Notes: generated by a model from the letters alone, not told the origin. Positions 7,886 to 13,974 are shown, counted from the first letter of the stretch. The stretch is DNA of 14,853 nt from JAZRWQ01 sp045599805 (GCA_045599805.1 JAZRWQ010000011.1:1-14853), one strand, 5' to 3'. Program-made: numbers and translations.

Positions 7886-8644
7886 ATGAGTCTTGCCGGA
7901 TACTACGAAACGATATTCAAAAGAAAATCCTTTCACCTTTTCAGGGGTGTAGGGAACGACACGATAACCGAAGACGAAATATCGGGCATAGCAAGCGCGT
8001 ATAAAAGCTTTGAAAGCCTTTACCCCGATATAAAAACCGACATACGGATTATACCGTCCTCCGAGGTGTGCTTCAAAAAGGATGCCCAGTACTGCATTCT
8101 TATTTACAGCGAAAAGAAAGAAAACTATCTTTTAAACGCCGGATACATCGGTCAGCAGCTTGATTTGTATCTTGTAAAGCACAACATCGGCAGCTTGTGG
8201 TACGGTCTTGGCAAGCCGGACGAGCCGACGTACAACGGCTTGGACTTTGTTATCATGATAGCTTTGCGCAAGGTAAACGACGAAAGCAAATACCGCAAGG
8301 ATATGTATAAGGCAAAGCGCAAGGCGCTAAACGAAATATGGAAAGGCGATGATCCGGGCATTGCCGACGTAACCCGCTTTGCCCCCAGCGCCTGCAACTC
8401 ACAGCCCTGGTTCGTTGAAAATGAGGACGGCAGGCTTACCGTTTACCGATACAAAAAGCAGGGCAAAATCGGCATACTTACCGCATCTGCCGCCGCCTAC
8501 TTCAACCGCATAGATATCGGCATCTACCTTTGCATACTCGATATCTGCCTTGCAAAGCGCGGCATCACCTATACACGCGCCCTTTACCCCGACACCGGTG
8601 AAAACGAATACACCAAAGTCGCGGTATATGAAATCGAGAAATAA
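7886..8644 (+). CDS. Nitroreductase-family protein (TM1586-like)
   Basis: 252 residues from the preferred start. A flavin (FMN) nitroreductase-fold protein of the compact TM1586 type, in which two half-domains sit in one chain; substrate unknown. Seen: the N-terminal FKRKSFHLF (11-19), matching the R-(K/R)-S flavin phosphate contact region; AGYIGQQLDLYLVKHNIGSLW (85-105), the helix that packs at the flavin; and FAPSACNSQPW (165-175), the typical second contact. It begins 54 bases after the transporter stop with only a weak 7-bp hairpin (7839-7857, no U-run) between, so it is probably read through from the transporter promoter. A strong terminator follows. A role in handling the imported compound or in redox is possible but not shown. 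Confidence 0.8.
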   Translation: MSLAGYYETIFKRKSFHLFRGVGNDTITEDEISGIASAYKSFESLYPDIKTDIRIIPSSEVCFKKDAQYCILIYSEKKENYLLNAGYIGQQLDLYLVKHNIGSLWYGLGKPDEPTYNGLDFVIMIALRKVNDESKYRKDMYKAKRKALNEIWKGDDPGIADVTRFAPSACNSQPWFVENEDGRLTVYRYKKQGKIGILTASAAAYFNRIDIGIYLCILDICLAKRGITYTRALYPDTGENEYTKVAVYEIEK

Positions 8645-8658
8645 AAGCATCGCAAAAG

Positions 8659-8699
8659 CATCGGCGGCATATCGTTATGATATGCCGCCGATGTTTTTT
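8659..8699 (+). terminator. Strong intrinsic terminator after the nitroreductase gene
   Basis: Perfect 15-bp GC-rich stem CATCGGCGGCATATC (8659-8673) with its complement at 8679-8693, a 5-base loop and TTTTTT. Read on the minus strand the hairpin is followed by CTTTTGCG, so it may also stop transcripts arriving from the phosphotransferase gene. Confidence 0.95.
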
Positions 8700-8734
8700 G
8701 CGTTTTTCGGTATTTTATTTTTGTTTCGGTTTAT

Positions 8735-8893
8735 ATAAAAAGCAGTTGTGGAAATAGGCGGCGAACAGTCCTCCCCGTCGCTCATCGTGATGGCGGGCGT
8801 GGGGCGATCGTCCGGGGAGAATATGCGGTTTGTAATTCTGCCCCAGACAAAATAGCCCGGGACAACAACCGCAGGGAAAGCATAAATAAAATC
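8735..8893 (-). pseudogene. Remnant of the N-terminus of a carbon-starvation (CstA) peptide/pyruvate transporter gene
   Basis: A minus-strand frame is open between stops at about 8918-8920 and 8675-8677, but has no ATG until deep inside (8783-8785). Its translation contains, in order, GYFVWGR (from about 8857), then FSPDDRPTPAITMSDGEDCSPP (8756-8821). This matches the start of CstA proteins, where a first helix ending GYFVYGK is followed by a D-D-R-x-TPA…-DGxDYVP motif. After SPP the similarity stops, and the rest of the roughly 500-residue-plus transporter is absent. No start codon with a binding site is present. The fragment lies between the nitroreductase terminator and the 3' end of the phosphotransferase gene. 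The match is from memory of the family pattern; I could not search. The alternative is a chance open frame in GC-rich spacer DNA. Confidence 0.5.
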
Positions 8894-8925
8894 ATTGAAT
8901 CGCCTTATTTCCTGTAATCATATTC

Positions 8926-10014
8926 CTATTTCTTTAAATTCTGCAGTTGTTCCGCAACGATGCGCTGCATATCGGCAAAGCGCGCGGTCATTTTGTCGGC
9001 CATGCGAAGCTGAGTGCGCGCGCGGTCAAGATTCTGGTCGGGGTAGGATATGGAAAAATAGTTGTCGCCGTCAAGGTAGTCGGTCAAAAAACGAAGTCCG
9101 CATTCCACCGTCATCGTCTTTGCGCCGAGAGGCATGAGGGATATCTCATCCTCGGTGAGTGACGGGCAGGCGCCGATATAGCCTTTGGTAAAAGCACGGA
9201 AATAGTCAAGATTTATATCCACCTTTGAAAGATCCTTTTCCGATTCATCGGCGGTTGCGGCGCCGAAGCGAATGGCATCGCCGTAGTCGTAAAGGGAAAG
9301 CCCCGGCATTACGGTATCAAGGTCTATTACGCAGAGCGCTTTGCGCGTTTTTGCATCAAGCAGTACGTTATTGAGCTTGGTATCGTTATGAGTTACGCGG
9401 GTAGGAAGCTTGCTGCTTTGGCGAAGCGCATGGAGAAGCGAAACCTCCTCTTCATATTTGAGAAAGGCTTCGATTTCGCCGCGCACCGATGCGGCGCGGC
9501 CGCATTTGTCGGCCATAAGCACCTGACGGAAGATGCGGTAGCGGTCGGGTGTGTTATGAAAATTCGGTATGGTATCGGTAAGCTTATCTGCCGGAAAGTC
9601 GGCAAGCTGTTCTAAAAAGCGCCCGAAGCCGACGGCGCTTTCAAAGAAATCATCCGCCGATTCGGGGGACTGCAGACAGAGCGTATCTTCATTGAATTCG
9701 TAAACGCGCCATGCGCCGTCTGCGCTGCGAAGGTAGGCTTGCCCGTCCTTTGTATACACAAGGCGCATTACCTCGCGCTCGCTTTTTGCCTTGGCGCGCA
9801 GATGCGCCGTAACAAGGGCGATGTTTTTCATCAGCGAGTCGATATCACGAAACGCCGTTTCATTCATACGCTGCAATATGTAGCGGTTATTTTTATCGGT
9901 GACTGTAAGATAGGTTTGGCAGATATGGCCGCTGCCGTAGAGCTGAACGCTTACAGGCGCGCCGACAATCGCAAAACATCCGGCAATATTCAGTATTTTT
10001 TCGGTATCAGACAT
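8926..10014 (-). CDS. APH-fold phosphotransferase, N-acetylhexosamine-1-kinase-like
   Basis: 362 residues, kinase of the aminoglycoside-phosphotransferase/choline-kinase fold. Seen: an N-lobe with GSGHICQTYLTV (27-38) as nucleotide loop and YILQRMN (45-51) in place of the lysine strand; the catalytic loop THNDTKLNN (208-216) with H209, D211 and N216; and the metal-binding DLDTVMPG (231-238) then YDYGDAIR (242-249). The pattern VIDLDTVMPG…DYGD and the length resemble bifidobacterial NahK (about 359 residues), which phosphorylates N-acetylglucosamine/galactosamine at C1. Substrate is inference; related proteins annotated only as phosphotransferases or mucin-desulfatase-like are also candidates. 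AAAGGA precedes the ATG, and a near-perfect promoter stands upstream. It is divergent from the DeoC-family gene, compatible with a shared sugar-salvage theme. Confidence 0.8.
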   Translation of the reverse strand: MSDTEKILNIAGCFAIVGAPVSVQLYGSGHICQTYLTVTDKNNRYILQRMNETAFRDIDSLMKNIALVTAHLRAKAKSEREVMRLVYTKDGQAYLRSADGAWRVYEFNEDTLCLQSPESADDFFESAVGFGRFLEQLADFPADKLTDTIPNFHNTPDRYRIFRQVLMADKCGRAASVRGEIEAFLKYEEEVSLLHALRQSSKLPTRVTHNDTKLNNVLLDAKTRKALCVIDLDTVMPGLSLYDYGDAIRFGAATADESEKDLSKVDINLDYFRAFTKGYIGACPSLTEDEISLMPLGAKTMTVECGLRFLTDYLDGDNYFSISYPDQNLDRARTQLRMADKMTARFADMQRIVAEQLQNLKK

Positions 10015-10043
10015 GGCTAATCCTTTCGATTCTTTCTTTTAAC

Positions 10044-10072
10044 ATTCTAATATCAAAAGCCGGATATGTCAA
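10044..10072 (-). promoter_or_regulatory. Consensus SigA promoter of the phosphotransferase gene
   Basis: Minus strand: TTGACA (complement of 10067-10072), 17-base spacer, TAGAAT (complement of 10044-10049), about 30 bases before the start codon. Confidence 0.8.
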
Positions 10073-10144
10073 ATATTTTATTTCTCCCGAAATATCCTGC
10101 GTATCCGCCGCCTGCAAGTTTTTCCGTAATTGCTCATAAAGGTA

Positions 10145-10173
10145 TTGACATAGCCCGATAACACGGATAAACT
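10145..10173 (+). promoter_or_regulatory. SigA-like promoter of the DeoC-family gene
   Basis: TTGACA (10145-10150), 17-base spacer, TAAACT (10168-10173), about 46 bases before the ATG. It is back to back with the phosphotransferase promoter, about 75 bases away. Confidence 0.7.
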
Positions 10174-10219
10174 GAATACGGAAATATTCATAATACTGAT
10201 ATTCTACGGAGGAAACGAC

Positions 10220-10885
10220 ATGAAATTAAAAGATTTTTGCGCAAAGGTTGATTATTCCTGCCTCGGATGGATATGCGATGACGCCACCGTGCAAATGTTT
10301 TGCGACAACGCTTTGAAATACGGTTTTGCATCGGTATGCGTAAACCCCGACAGAGTGGCTTTCTGCAAGGAACGCCTCGGCGACAAGTGCGGCATAAGCG
10401 CCGTTGTAGGCTTCCCGTGCGGCGCAACGAGCGCCGACATCAAAATCGCCGAAGCCAAGGAGGTCATATCCTTAGGCGCCACCGATGTTGACATCGTTTC
10501 CAACCTTTCCTACATCCGTGACCGCAAGCTTGACAAGGCAAAGGAAGAATACAACCGCATTGTTAAGGAAATCAGAGAATTCAGCCCGAATACAGTTATA
10601 AAATTCATCGTCTATTCGCCATATGGCGCACAGCATCCCTGCCTTACCGATGAGGAACTGCAGATAGTTTCCGACCTTGTGGTTGAAAGCGGCGCCGATT
10701 ATATAAAGTTTGACTCCGACGCAGCCGCCATAAAGAAGATGACCGGCGGCAAAATCAAAATGAAATTTGCCTACTGCACCGACTGGGATGTTGCCTATGA
10801 TGCCGTGGTAAAGGGCTGCGCCCGCATAGGCGCGGACGAATTCATCGTTCCCTGGATAGAGGAGCACCGCGCAGAGTTTGACTAA
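10220..10885 (+). CDS. DeoC-family (deoxyribose-phosphate aldolase-like) protein with altered phosphate site
   Basis: 221 residues, the usual bacterial DERA length. DERA splits 2-deoxyribose-5-phosphate into glyceraldehyde-3-phosphate and acetaldehyde through a lysine Schiff base. Seen: KYGFASVCVNPDRV (33-46), AVVGFPCGATSADIKIAEAK (61-80), GATDVDIV (86-93) with D91 in the place of the catalytic aspartate, K163 in YIKFDSD at the Schiff-base lysine position, and K182 in IKMKFAYCTD at the second lysine position. Odd: the usual KTSTGF is KFDSD, the usual KASGGIR is KFAYCT, and the terminal GAS/GTS is GAD, so the residues that hold the substrate phosphate are not conserved. The fold and catalytic centre therefore look kept while substrate recognition may differ. 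GGAGG at 10208-10212 fixes the start. Single-gene unit between its promoter and a terminator. Confidence 0.8.
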   Translation: MKLKDFCAKVDYSCLGWICDDATVQMFCDNALKYGFASVCVNPDRVAFCKERLGDKCGISAVVGFPCGATSADIKIAEAKEVISLGATDVDIVSNLSYIRDRKLDKAKEEYNRIVKEIREFSPNTVIKFIVYSPYGAQHPCLTDEELQIVSDLVVESGADYIKFDSDAAAIKKMTGGKIKMKFAYCTDWDVAYDAVVKGCARIGADEFIVPWIEEHRAEFD

Positions 10886-10918
10886 AAAGATTTTCAGATA
10901 CTGACCTATCAAAGCAGA

Positions 10919-10960
10919 AGAAATTCCGGATAAAATTGCTTATTCGGAATTTCTTTTATT
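10919..10960 (+). terminator. Intrinsic terminator after the DeoC-family gene
   Basis: 15-bp stem (one G-T wobble): AGAAATTCCGGATAA at 10919-10933 with TTATTCGGAATTTCT at 10940-10954, 6-base loop, then TTTATTTTATT. The right arm is repeated exactly at 10961-10975 outside the hairpin. Confidence 0.75.
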
Positions 10961-10993
10961 TTATTCGGAATTTCTATTGATATTTTCCCGAAT
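10942..10993. repeat. ATTCGG repeats around the regulator promoter
   Basis: TTATTCGGAATTTCT occurs at 10940-10954 and 10961-10975 (21-base period), and the inverted half CCGAAT at 10988-10993. The -35 box at 10977-10982 lies between the second direct copy and the inverted copy. The first copy also serves as a terminator arm. The layout looks like an operator, which is inference. Confidence 0.55.
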
Positions 10994-11005
10994 ATAATAT
11001 ATACT
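10977..11005 (+). promoter_or_regulatory. SigA-like promoter of the HTH-GHKL-STAS regulator
   Basis: TTGATA (10977-10982), 17-base spacer, TATACT (11000-11005). The ATG at 11006 directly abuts the -10 box, so it cannot be the start on this transcript; ATG 11036 is used. Confidence 0.75.
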
Positions 11006-11022
11006 ATGCGTAGTAACATGAG

Positions 11023-11028
11023 AAAGGA
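11023..11028 (+). promoter_or_regulatory. Ribosome binding site fixing the regulator start
   Basis: AAAGGA seven bases before ATG 11036. It supports a 338-residue product rather than the longer frame from 11006. Confidence 0.7.
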
Positions 11029-11035
11029 CTATATT

Positions 11036-12052
11036 ATGAAATTTTCCGAAGAACGAAAAAAAGCCATAATACAATATATACTTTCCAAAATAGACGAAAA
11101 GCGAGACGGCATATCGCACATAACCGCCGAGGCGTTTGGAATAAGCTCGAGCACTGTTCACGTTTATCTTAATGAGCTCAAGGAACAGGGGATTATCAAA
11201 AAGAGCAGCCGCGACAAATACTTTCTCATATCAGAAAAGTACACCTACGAGCTTTCGCGTGAAAAGGATGAGCTTAAAAGCGAGGATGCCATATTTGATG
11301 CTTATATAGCACCTGTAATAAAGGACTGCCCGGAGAATGTCAAAACGATATGGATGTATGCTTTTACCGAAATGGTGAATAATGTCATAGACCATTCGCA
11401 GGCTGATAAACTGTTTATTGAAATAGAAAAAGATTATCTTAAAACTGAAGTTAATATATTTGATAACGGCATAGGCGCTTTCAGGAAGATACAAAACCAT
11501 TTCGGGTACCCCACGCTTGACGATGCGATAATAGAGCTTTCCAAGGGCAAGCTTACTACCGATAACGTGCACCATTCCGGCGAGGGCATTTTCTTCACAT
11601 CACGTATAATGGACACCTTTCTGATATGCTCCGATCACAAGATATTCGGCTTCAACAAATACAGCGAGCAGATGCTTGCCGATATAAAAAAGGAATGTGA
11701 CTTCGGCACATGGGTATATCTTTCCCTTTCCAATACCTCGCAAAAGCAGATAGCCGATATATTCAATGAATATTCCGATGTGGACAGCGGCTTTACAAAA
11801 ACACGTATTCCTCTTAAAAATATTTTTGAAAGTTCACCCATATCGCGCTCACAGGCAAAGCGGATAGGCAGCAGACTTGAACAGTTCAAAGAGGTGGAAA
11901 TAGACTTTGACGGCATAGACTACATGGGTCAGGGCTTTGCGCATGAGCTGTTCTTCGTTTTCGCCAACGCTCATCCCGAAATAAAGCTTATCCCGATAAA
12001 TATGAATACGGCTGTCGGAAATATGTACCTGCACGTAACGCATAAGGCATGA
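11036..12052 (+). CDS. HTH + GHKL (HATPase) + STAS-like DUF4325 signalling protein
   Basis: 338 residues. N-terminal winged-helix-like DNA-binding part (about 5-68): HITAEAFGISSSTVHVYLNE (28-47), then QGIIKKSSRDKYFLI. Middle GHKL ATPase: N-box EMVNNVIDHS (112-121), G1 box DNGIGAF (143-149), G2 box HHSGEGIFFTSR (179-190). C-terminal part (about 245-338): EVEIDFDGIDYMGQGFAHEL (286-305), the DUF4325 pattern of a STAS-like fold, ending INMN…VGNMYLHV. Separate proteins with the last two folds (RsbW-type kinase and STAS antagonist) form partner-switching modules; here they are joined to a DNA-binding domain. There is no histidine-phosphotransfer helix and no transmembrane segment, so this is not a normal sensor kinase. 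Likely a cytoplasmic transcription regulator that binds ATP; the signal and targets are unknown. Single gene, with no obvious terminator before the next gene. Confidence 0.85.
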   Translation: MKFSEERKKAIIQYILSKIDEKRDGISHITAEAFGISSSTVHVYLNELKEQGIIKKSSRDKYFLISEKYTYELSREKDELKSEDAIFDAYIAPVIKDCPENVKTIWMYAFTEMVNNVIDHSQADKLFIEIEKDYLKTEVNIFDNGIGAFRKIQNHFGYPTLDDAIIELSKGKLTTDNVHHSGEGIFFTSRIMDTFLICSDHKIFGFNKYSEQMLADIKKECDFGTWVYLSLSNTSQKQIADIFNEYSDVDSGFTKTRIPLKNIFESSPISRSQAKRIGSRLEQFKEVEIDFDGIDYMGQGFAHELFFVFANAHPEIKLIPINMNTAVGNMYLHVTHKA

Positions 12053-12119
12053 TTTTTTCCGGTCAAAAGGCTGACAGCATGGACTTTCCCATGGCAAATT
12101 TACCATACACATGAATAGC

Positions 12120-12125
12120 GGAGGA
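12120..12125 (+). promoter_or_regulatory. Ribosome binding site fixing the MBL-fold start
   Basis: GGAGGA six bases before ATG 12132. The in-frame ATG at 12111 lies upstream of this site and is unlikely. Confidence 0.8.
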
Positions 12126-12131
12126 ATAATT

Positions 12132-12944
12132 ATGAAAGCTACTGTACTTATCGACAACAAGAGCGACGGATGTCTGGTTGCCGAATGGGGGCTTGCGATA
12201 TATATTGAGCATAACGGAGTCGGCGTGCTTTTAGACACCGGTGCTACCGGCGACTTTATTATAAACGCCGCCGCGATCAGGGCGGATATACAGAACGCAT
12301 CCTGTTGCGTGCTGTCCCACGCGCACTATGACCATGCCGACGGGCTGGACAGCTTTTTTGCCGTGAACGACAAGGCAAAGCTTTATATAAGAGAGGGCGC
12401 AAAGGAAAACTGCTATTTTAAAACGGGGCGGCGCTACAAGTATGACGGCATTCGCCGCGGCACGCTTAAAAAGTATGCCGGACGAATTGAGTATGTTTCG
12501 GGCATAAGCGAAATCATCCCCGGCGTTTATCTTGTGCCGCACTCGACCGAGAGCCTGCAGCTTATAGGCAGGCAGGCGATGCTTTACCGCCGCAAAGGGC
12601 TGAGATTTTTCCCGGACGATTTTGCGCATGAGCAAAGCCTTGTTATGGAAACCGAAAAGGGACTTTGCATTTTTTCCTCATGCTCGCACGCGGGCGCGGA
12701 CAACATAATAAAGGAAGTAACCGCCGCCTTTCCCGATAAACACATCACCGCCTTTATCGGAGGCATGCACCTGTTCAATTCGAGCGACGATGAGGTGCGC
12801 GCCTTCGCAAAGCGCGTGCGCGACACCGGCATTGAACATATATGCACCGGACACTGCACCGGTGACAGAGCCTTTGAAATACTGAAAGAGGAGATAGGCG
12901 ACAAGGCGGAGCAGTTTTCCTCCGGATATACCATAGAGGTGTAA
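12132..12944 (+). CDS. MBL-fold metallo-hydrolase (dihydropterin-phosphate-synthase-like subfamily)
   Basis: 270 residues from the preferred start. Metallo-beta-lactamase fold, cytoplasmic. Seen: VLLDTGATGDFI (32-43), the metal motif SHAHYDHADG (62-71) with H63, H65, D67 and H68, EQSLVM (167-172), SSCSHAGADN (182-191) with H186, IGGMHLF (209-215) with H213, and CTGHCTG (238-244) with H241. The run LDTG…SHAHYDHADG…CSHAG…GGMHL…TGHCTG resembles the Tm0207/DHMPT-synthase-like MBL group annotated as 7,8-dihydropterin-6-methyl-4-(ribofuranosyl)-aminobenzene-5'-phosphate synthase; real substrates of most members are unknown. The stop is 3 bases before the next ATG, so it is co-translated with the phosphopantetheinyl transferase. 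No clear promoter was seen between 12053 and 12131, so read-through from the regulator gene is possible. Confidence 0.85.
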   Translation: MKATVLIDNKSDGCLVAEWGLAIYIEHNGVGVLLDTGATGDFIINAAAIRADIQNASCCVLSHAHYDHADGLDSFFAVNDKAKLYIREGAKENCYFKTGRRYKYDGIRRGTLKKYAGRIEYVSGISEIIPGVYLVPHSTESLQLIGRQAMLYRRKGLRFFPDDFAHEQSLVMETEKGLCIFSSCSHAGADNIIKEVTAAFPDKHITAFIGGMHLFNSSDDEVRAFAKRVRDTGIEHICTGHCTGDRAFEILKEEIGDKAEQFSSGYTIEV

Positions 12945-12947
12945 AAT

Positions 12948-13571
12948 ATGGCGCAAATATACTGCGCGGATATTTCCGCGCTTGATCCGAAACGCTTAAG
13001 CGAGGTATCAGTCTACCGACAGAATAAAATAAACTCGCGCAAAATCGCGAAAGATAAACTGCGCTCGCTTGGCGCATCGCTGCTTACCGATATTGCCCTG
13101 AAAGAATACGGACTGCGCGAGCGCGACATGGTTTACGCCGAAAACGAGCACGGCAAACCGTATTTTGCCTCCGCACCGCAGCTTCATTTTTCGATTTCCC
13201 ATTCGGGGAATTACGCCGCCGTTATGATATCCGAAAGTGAATGCGGAGTTGACGTTGAAATAACCGGTGAGCCGAATTTAAACCTTGCCGCGCGCTTTTT
13301 TCACCCCGATGAAACCGAGGCGTTAAATAAAAACAGCGCTCTGTTTTACCGTATATGGACGCTCAAGGAAAGCTATATCAAGGCGCTCGGACAAGGATTT
13401 GCCCGTCCGCTTAACTCCTTTTGCGTTATCCCGACACAATGCGGCTTTAAAACCGAAGGCATAGAGCGCGGATATAATTTTTACGAATACGATATCATCC
13501 CCGGCTACGCGCTCTCGGTATGCACGGCTGAAAAAGCAAGGCCGACGGTAACGGTAATTGAATTAAAATAG
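12948..13571 (+). CDS. Sfp-type 4'-phosphopantetheinyl transferase
   Basis: 207 residues. Transfers the 4'-phosphopantetheine arm from coenzyme A to a serine of a carrier protein. Seen: ENEHGKPYF (65-73), FSISHSG (81-87) with H85, the magnesium-binding GVDVE (100-104) with D102 and E104, and WTLKESYIKALGQG (137-150) with E141 and K145, all hallmark positions of the Sfp/Gsp group. The length is slightly short of B. subtilis Sfp (224). The ATG follows the MBL stop by three bases, with GAGGTG at the end of the upstream gene. No polyketide or nonribosomal peptide synthetase lies in the window, so the target may be the fatty-acid carrier protein or a cluster elsewhere. Whether this is the only PPTase of the organism cannot be told from here. 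Confidence 0.93.
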   Translation: MAQIYCADISALDPKRLSEVSVYRQNKINSRKIAKDKLRSLGASLLTDIALKEYGLRERDMVYAENEHGKPYFASAPQLHFSISHSGNYAAVMISESECGVDVEITGEPNLNLAARFFHPDETEALNKNSALFYRIWTLKESYIKALGQGFARPLNSFCVIPTQCGFKTEGIERGYNFYEYDIIPGYALSVCTAEKARPTVTVIELK

Positions 13572-13581
13572 AGAACAAAAG

Positions 13582-13595
13582 TTTTCAGTTTTCAG
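13582..13595. repeat. Two-copy heptamer TTTTCAG
   Basis: TTTTCAG repeated back to back, 10 bases after the PPTase stop codon. Same 7-base period as the larger array at 13685-13716, but a different unit. Confidence 0.6.
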
Positions 13596-13610
13596 AAAAG
13601 GCGAAAATGA

Positions 13611-13656
13611 TATAGCCTTAAAGTAAAATCTCGGGATAGGAAAAATAGATGCAGAA
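13611..13656. repeat. 46-nt direct repeat, copy 1
   Basis: TATAG, four variable bases, then 37 bases identical to copy 2 (13620-13656 matches 13754-13790). The core reads AAAGTAAAATCTCGGGATAG. It is not part of a recognisable gene. Confidence 0.85.
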
Positions 13657-13684
13657 TCGCGCTTTGAGGAGGGAAGGCGTACAA

Positions 13685-13716
13685 GTTAAGAGTTAAGAGT
13701 TTAGAGTTAAGAGTTA
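13685..13716. repeat. Heptamer tandem repeat GTTAAGA, 4.6 copies
   Basis: GTTAAGA, GTTAAGA, GTTTAGA, GTTAAGA, GTTA in a row; one unit carries a single change. It lies between the two 46-nt direct repeats. Confidence 0.9.
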
Positions 13717-13744
13717 CTCAAAAGCTTTAATCTGCACTTTTTGG

Positions 13745-13790
13745 TATAGACCGAAAGTAAAATCTCGGGATAGGAAAAATAGATGCAGAA
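13745..13790. repeat. 46-nt direct repeat, copy 2
   Basis: Same as copy 1 with differences only in bases 6-9; start-to-start distance 134 bases. Its last base begins the 16-bp hairpin that follows. Confidence 0.85.
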
Positions 13791-13847
13791 ATGTGCTTTT
13801 TCACCCGAAGTTGTATGTTGATACTACGAGAGGTGAAAAAGCACATT
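13790..13847. repeat. 16-bp perfect inverted repeat (long hairpin)
   Basis: AATGTGCTTTTTCACC (13790-13805) pairs with GGTGAAAAAGCACATT (13832-13847) across a 26-base loop that can pair further (GTAT/ATAC). No U-run follows on either strand, so it is not a standard terminator. It may be part of a small repeat element or a structured RNA. Confidence 0.8.
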
Positions 13848-13860
13848 AGAAAAAACATAA

Positions 13861-13893
13861 AATAAAAAGGGATTCGACAAACGTCGAATCCCT
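13861..13893 (-). terminator. Terminator for the histidine operon (minus strand)
   Basis: 11-bp stem AGGGATTCGAC / GTCGAATCCCT (13868-13878 and 13883-13893), 4-base loop. Read on the minus strand it is followed by TTTTATT. It lies about 105 bases beyond the hisIE stop. Confidence 0.8.
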
Positions 13894-13933
13894 ACTTCTT
13901 TAAGTCAGCCTTAATAAAAGCTTTATTTCTGTA

Positions 13934-13974
13934 AGAAAGGTAAAATCACAAAACCTTTCTCTTTTTTGTTTTTT
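13934..13974 (+). terminator. Plus-strand terminator-like hairpin
   Basis: 8-bp stem AGAAAGGT / ACCTTTCT (13934-13941 and 13953-13960), 11-base loop, then CTTTTTTGTTTTTT. It would end plus-strand transcripts coming from the PPTase gene or the repeat region before they run into hisIE. Confidence 0.6.

Noticed and set aside
8739..8848. Plus-strand 36-codon frame starting GTG in the spacer
   Set aside because: No ribosome binding site and no recognised product; it is antisense to the CstA-like frame, which fits a known pattern better.
8741..8880. Possible structured RNA (CTCCCCG/CGGGGAG and GCGGTTTGT/ACAACCGC pairings), considered as 6S RNA or riboswitch
   Set aside because: Pairings are short and imperfect, no riboswitch consensus was recognised, no suitable gene follows, and the coding-remnant explanation covers the same bases.
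8926..10014. Plus-strand open frames opposite the phosphotransferase gene
   Set aside because: They are shadows of a well-supported minus-strand kinase gene and have no family motifs or binding sites.
11006..11035. Earlier ATG for the HTH-GHKL-STAS gene
   Set aside because: It directly follows the -10 hexamer and has no ribosome binding site; ATG 11036 has AAAGGA at good spacing.
12077..12093. Small inverted repeat CATGG/CCATG upstream of the MBL gene
   Set aside because: Only 5 bp with a 6-base loop and no promoter found beside it; could easily be chance.
13685..13847. Possible CRISPR array in the repeat-rich intergenic region
   Set aside because: Only two long repeat copies, unequal content between them, and no cas genes in the window.
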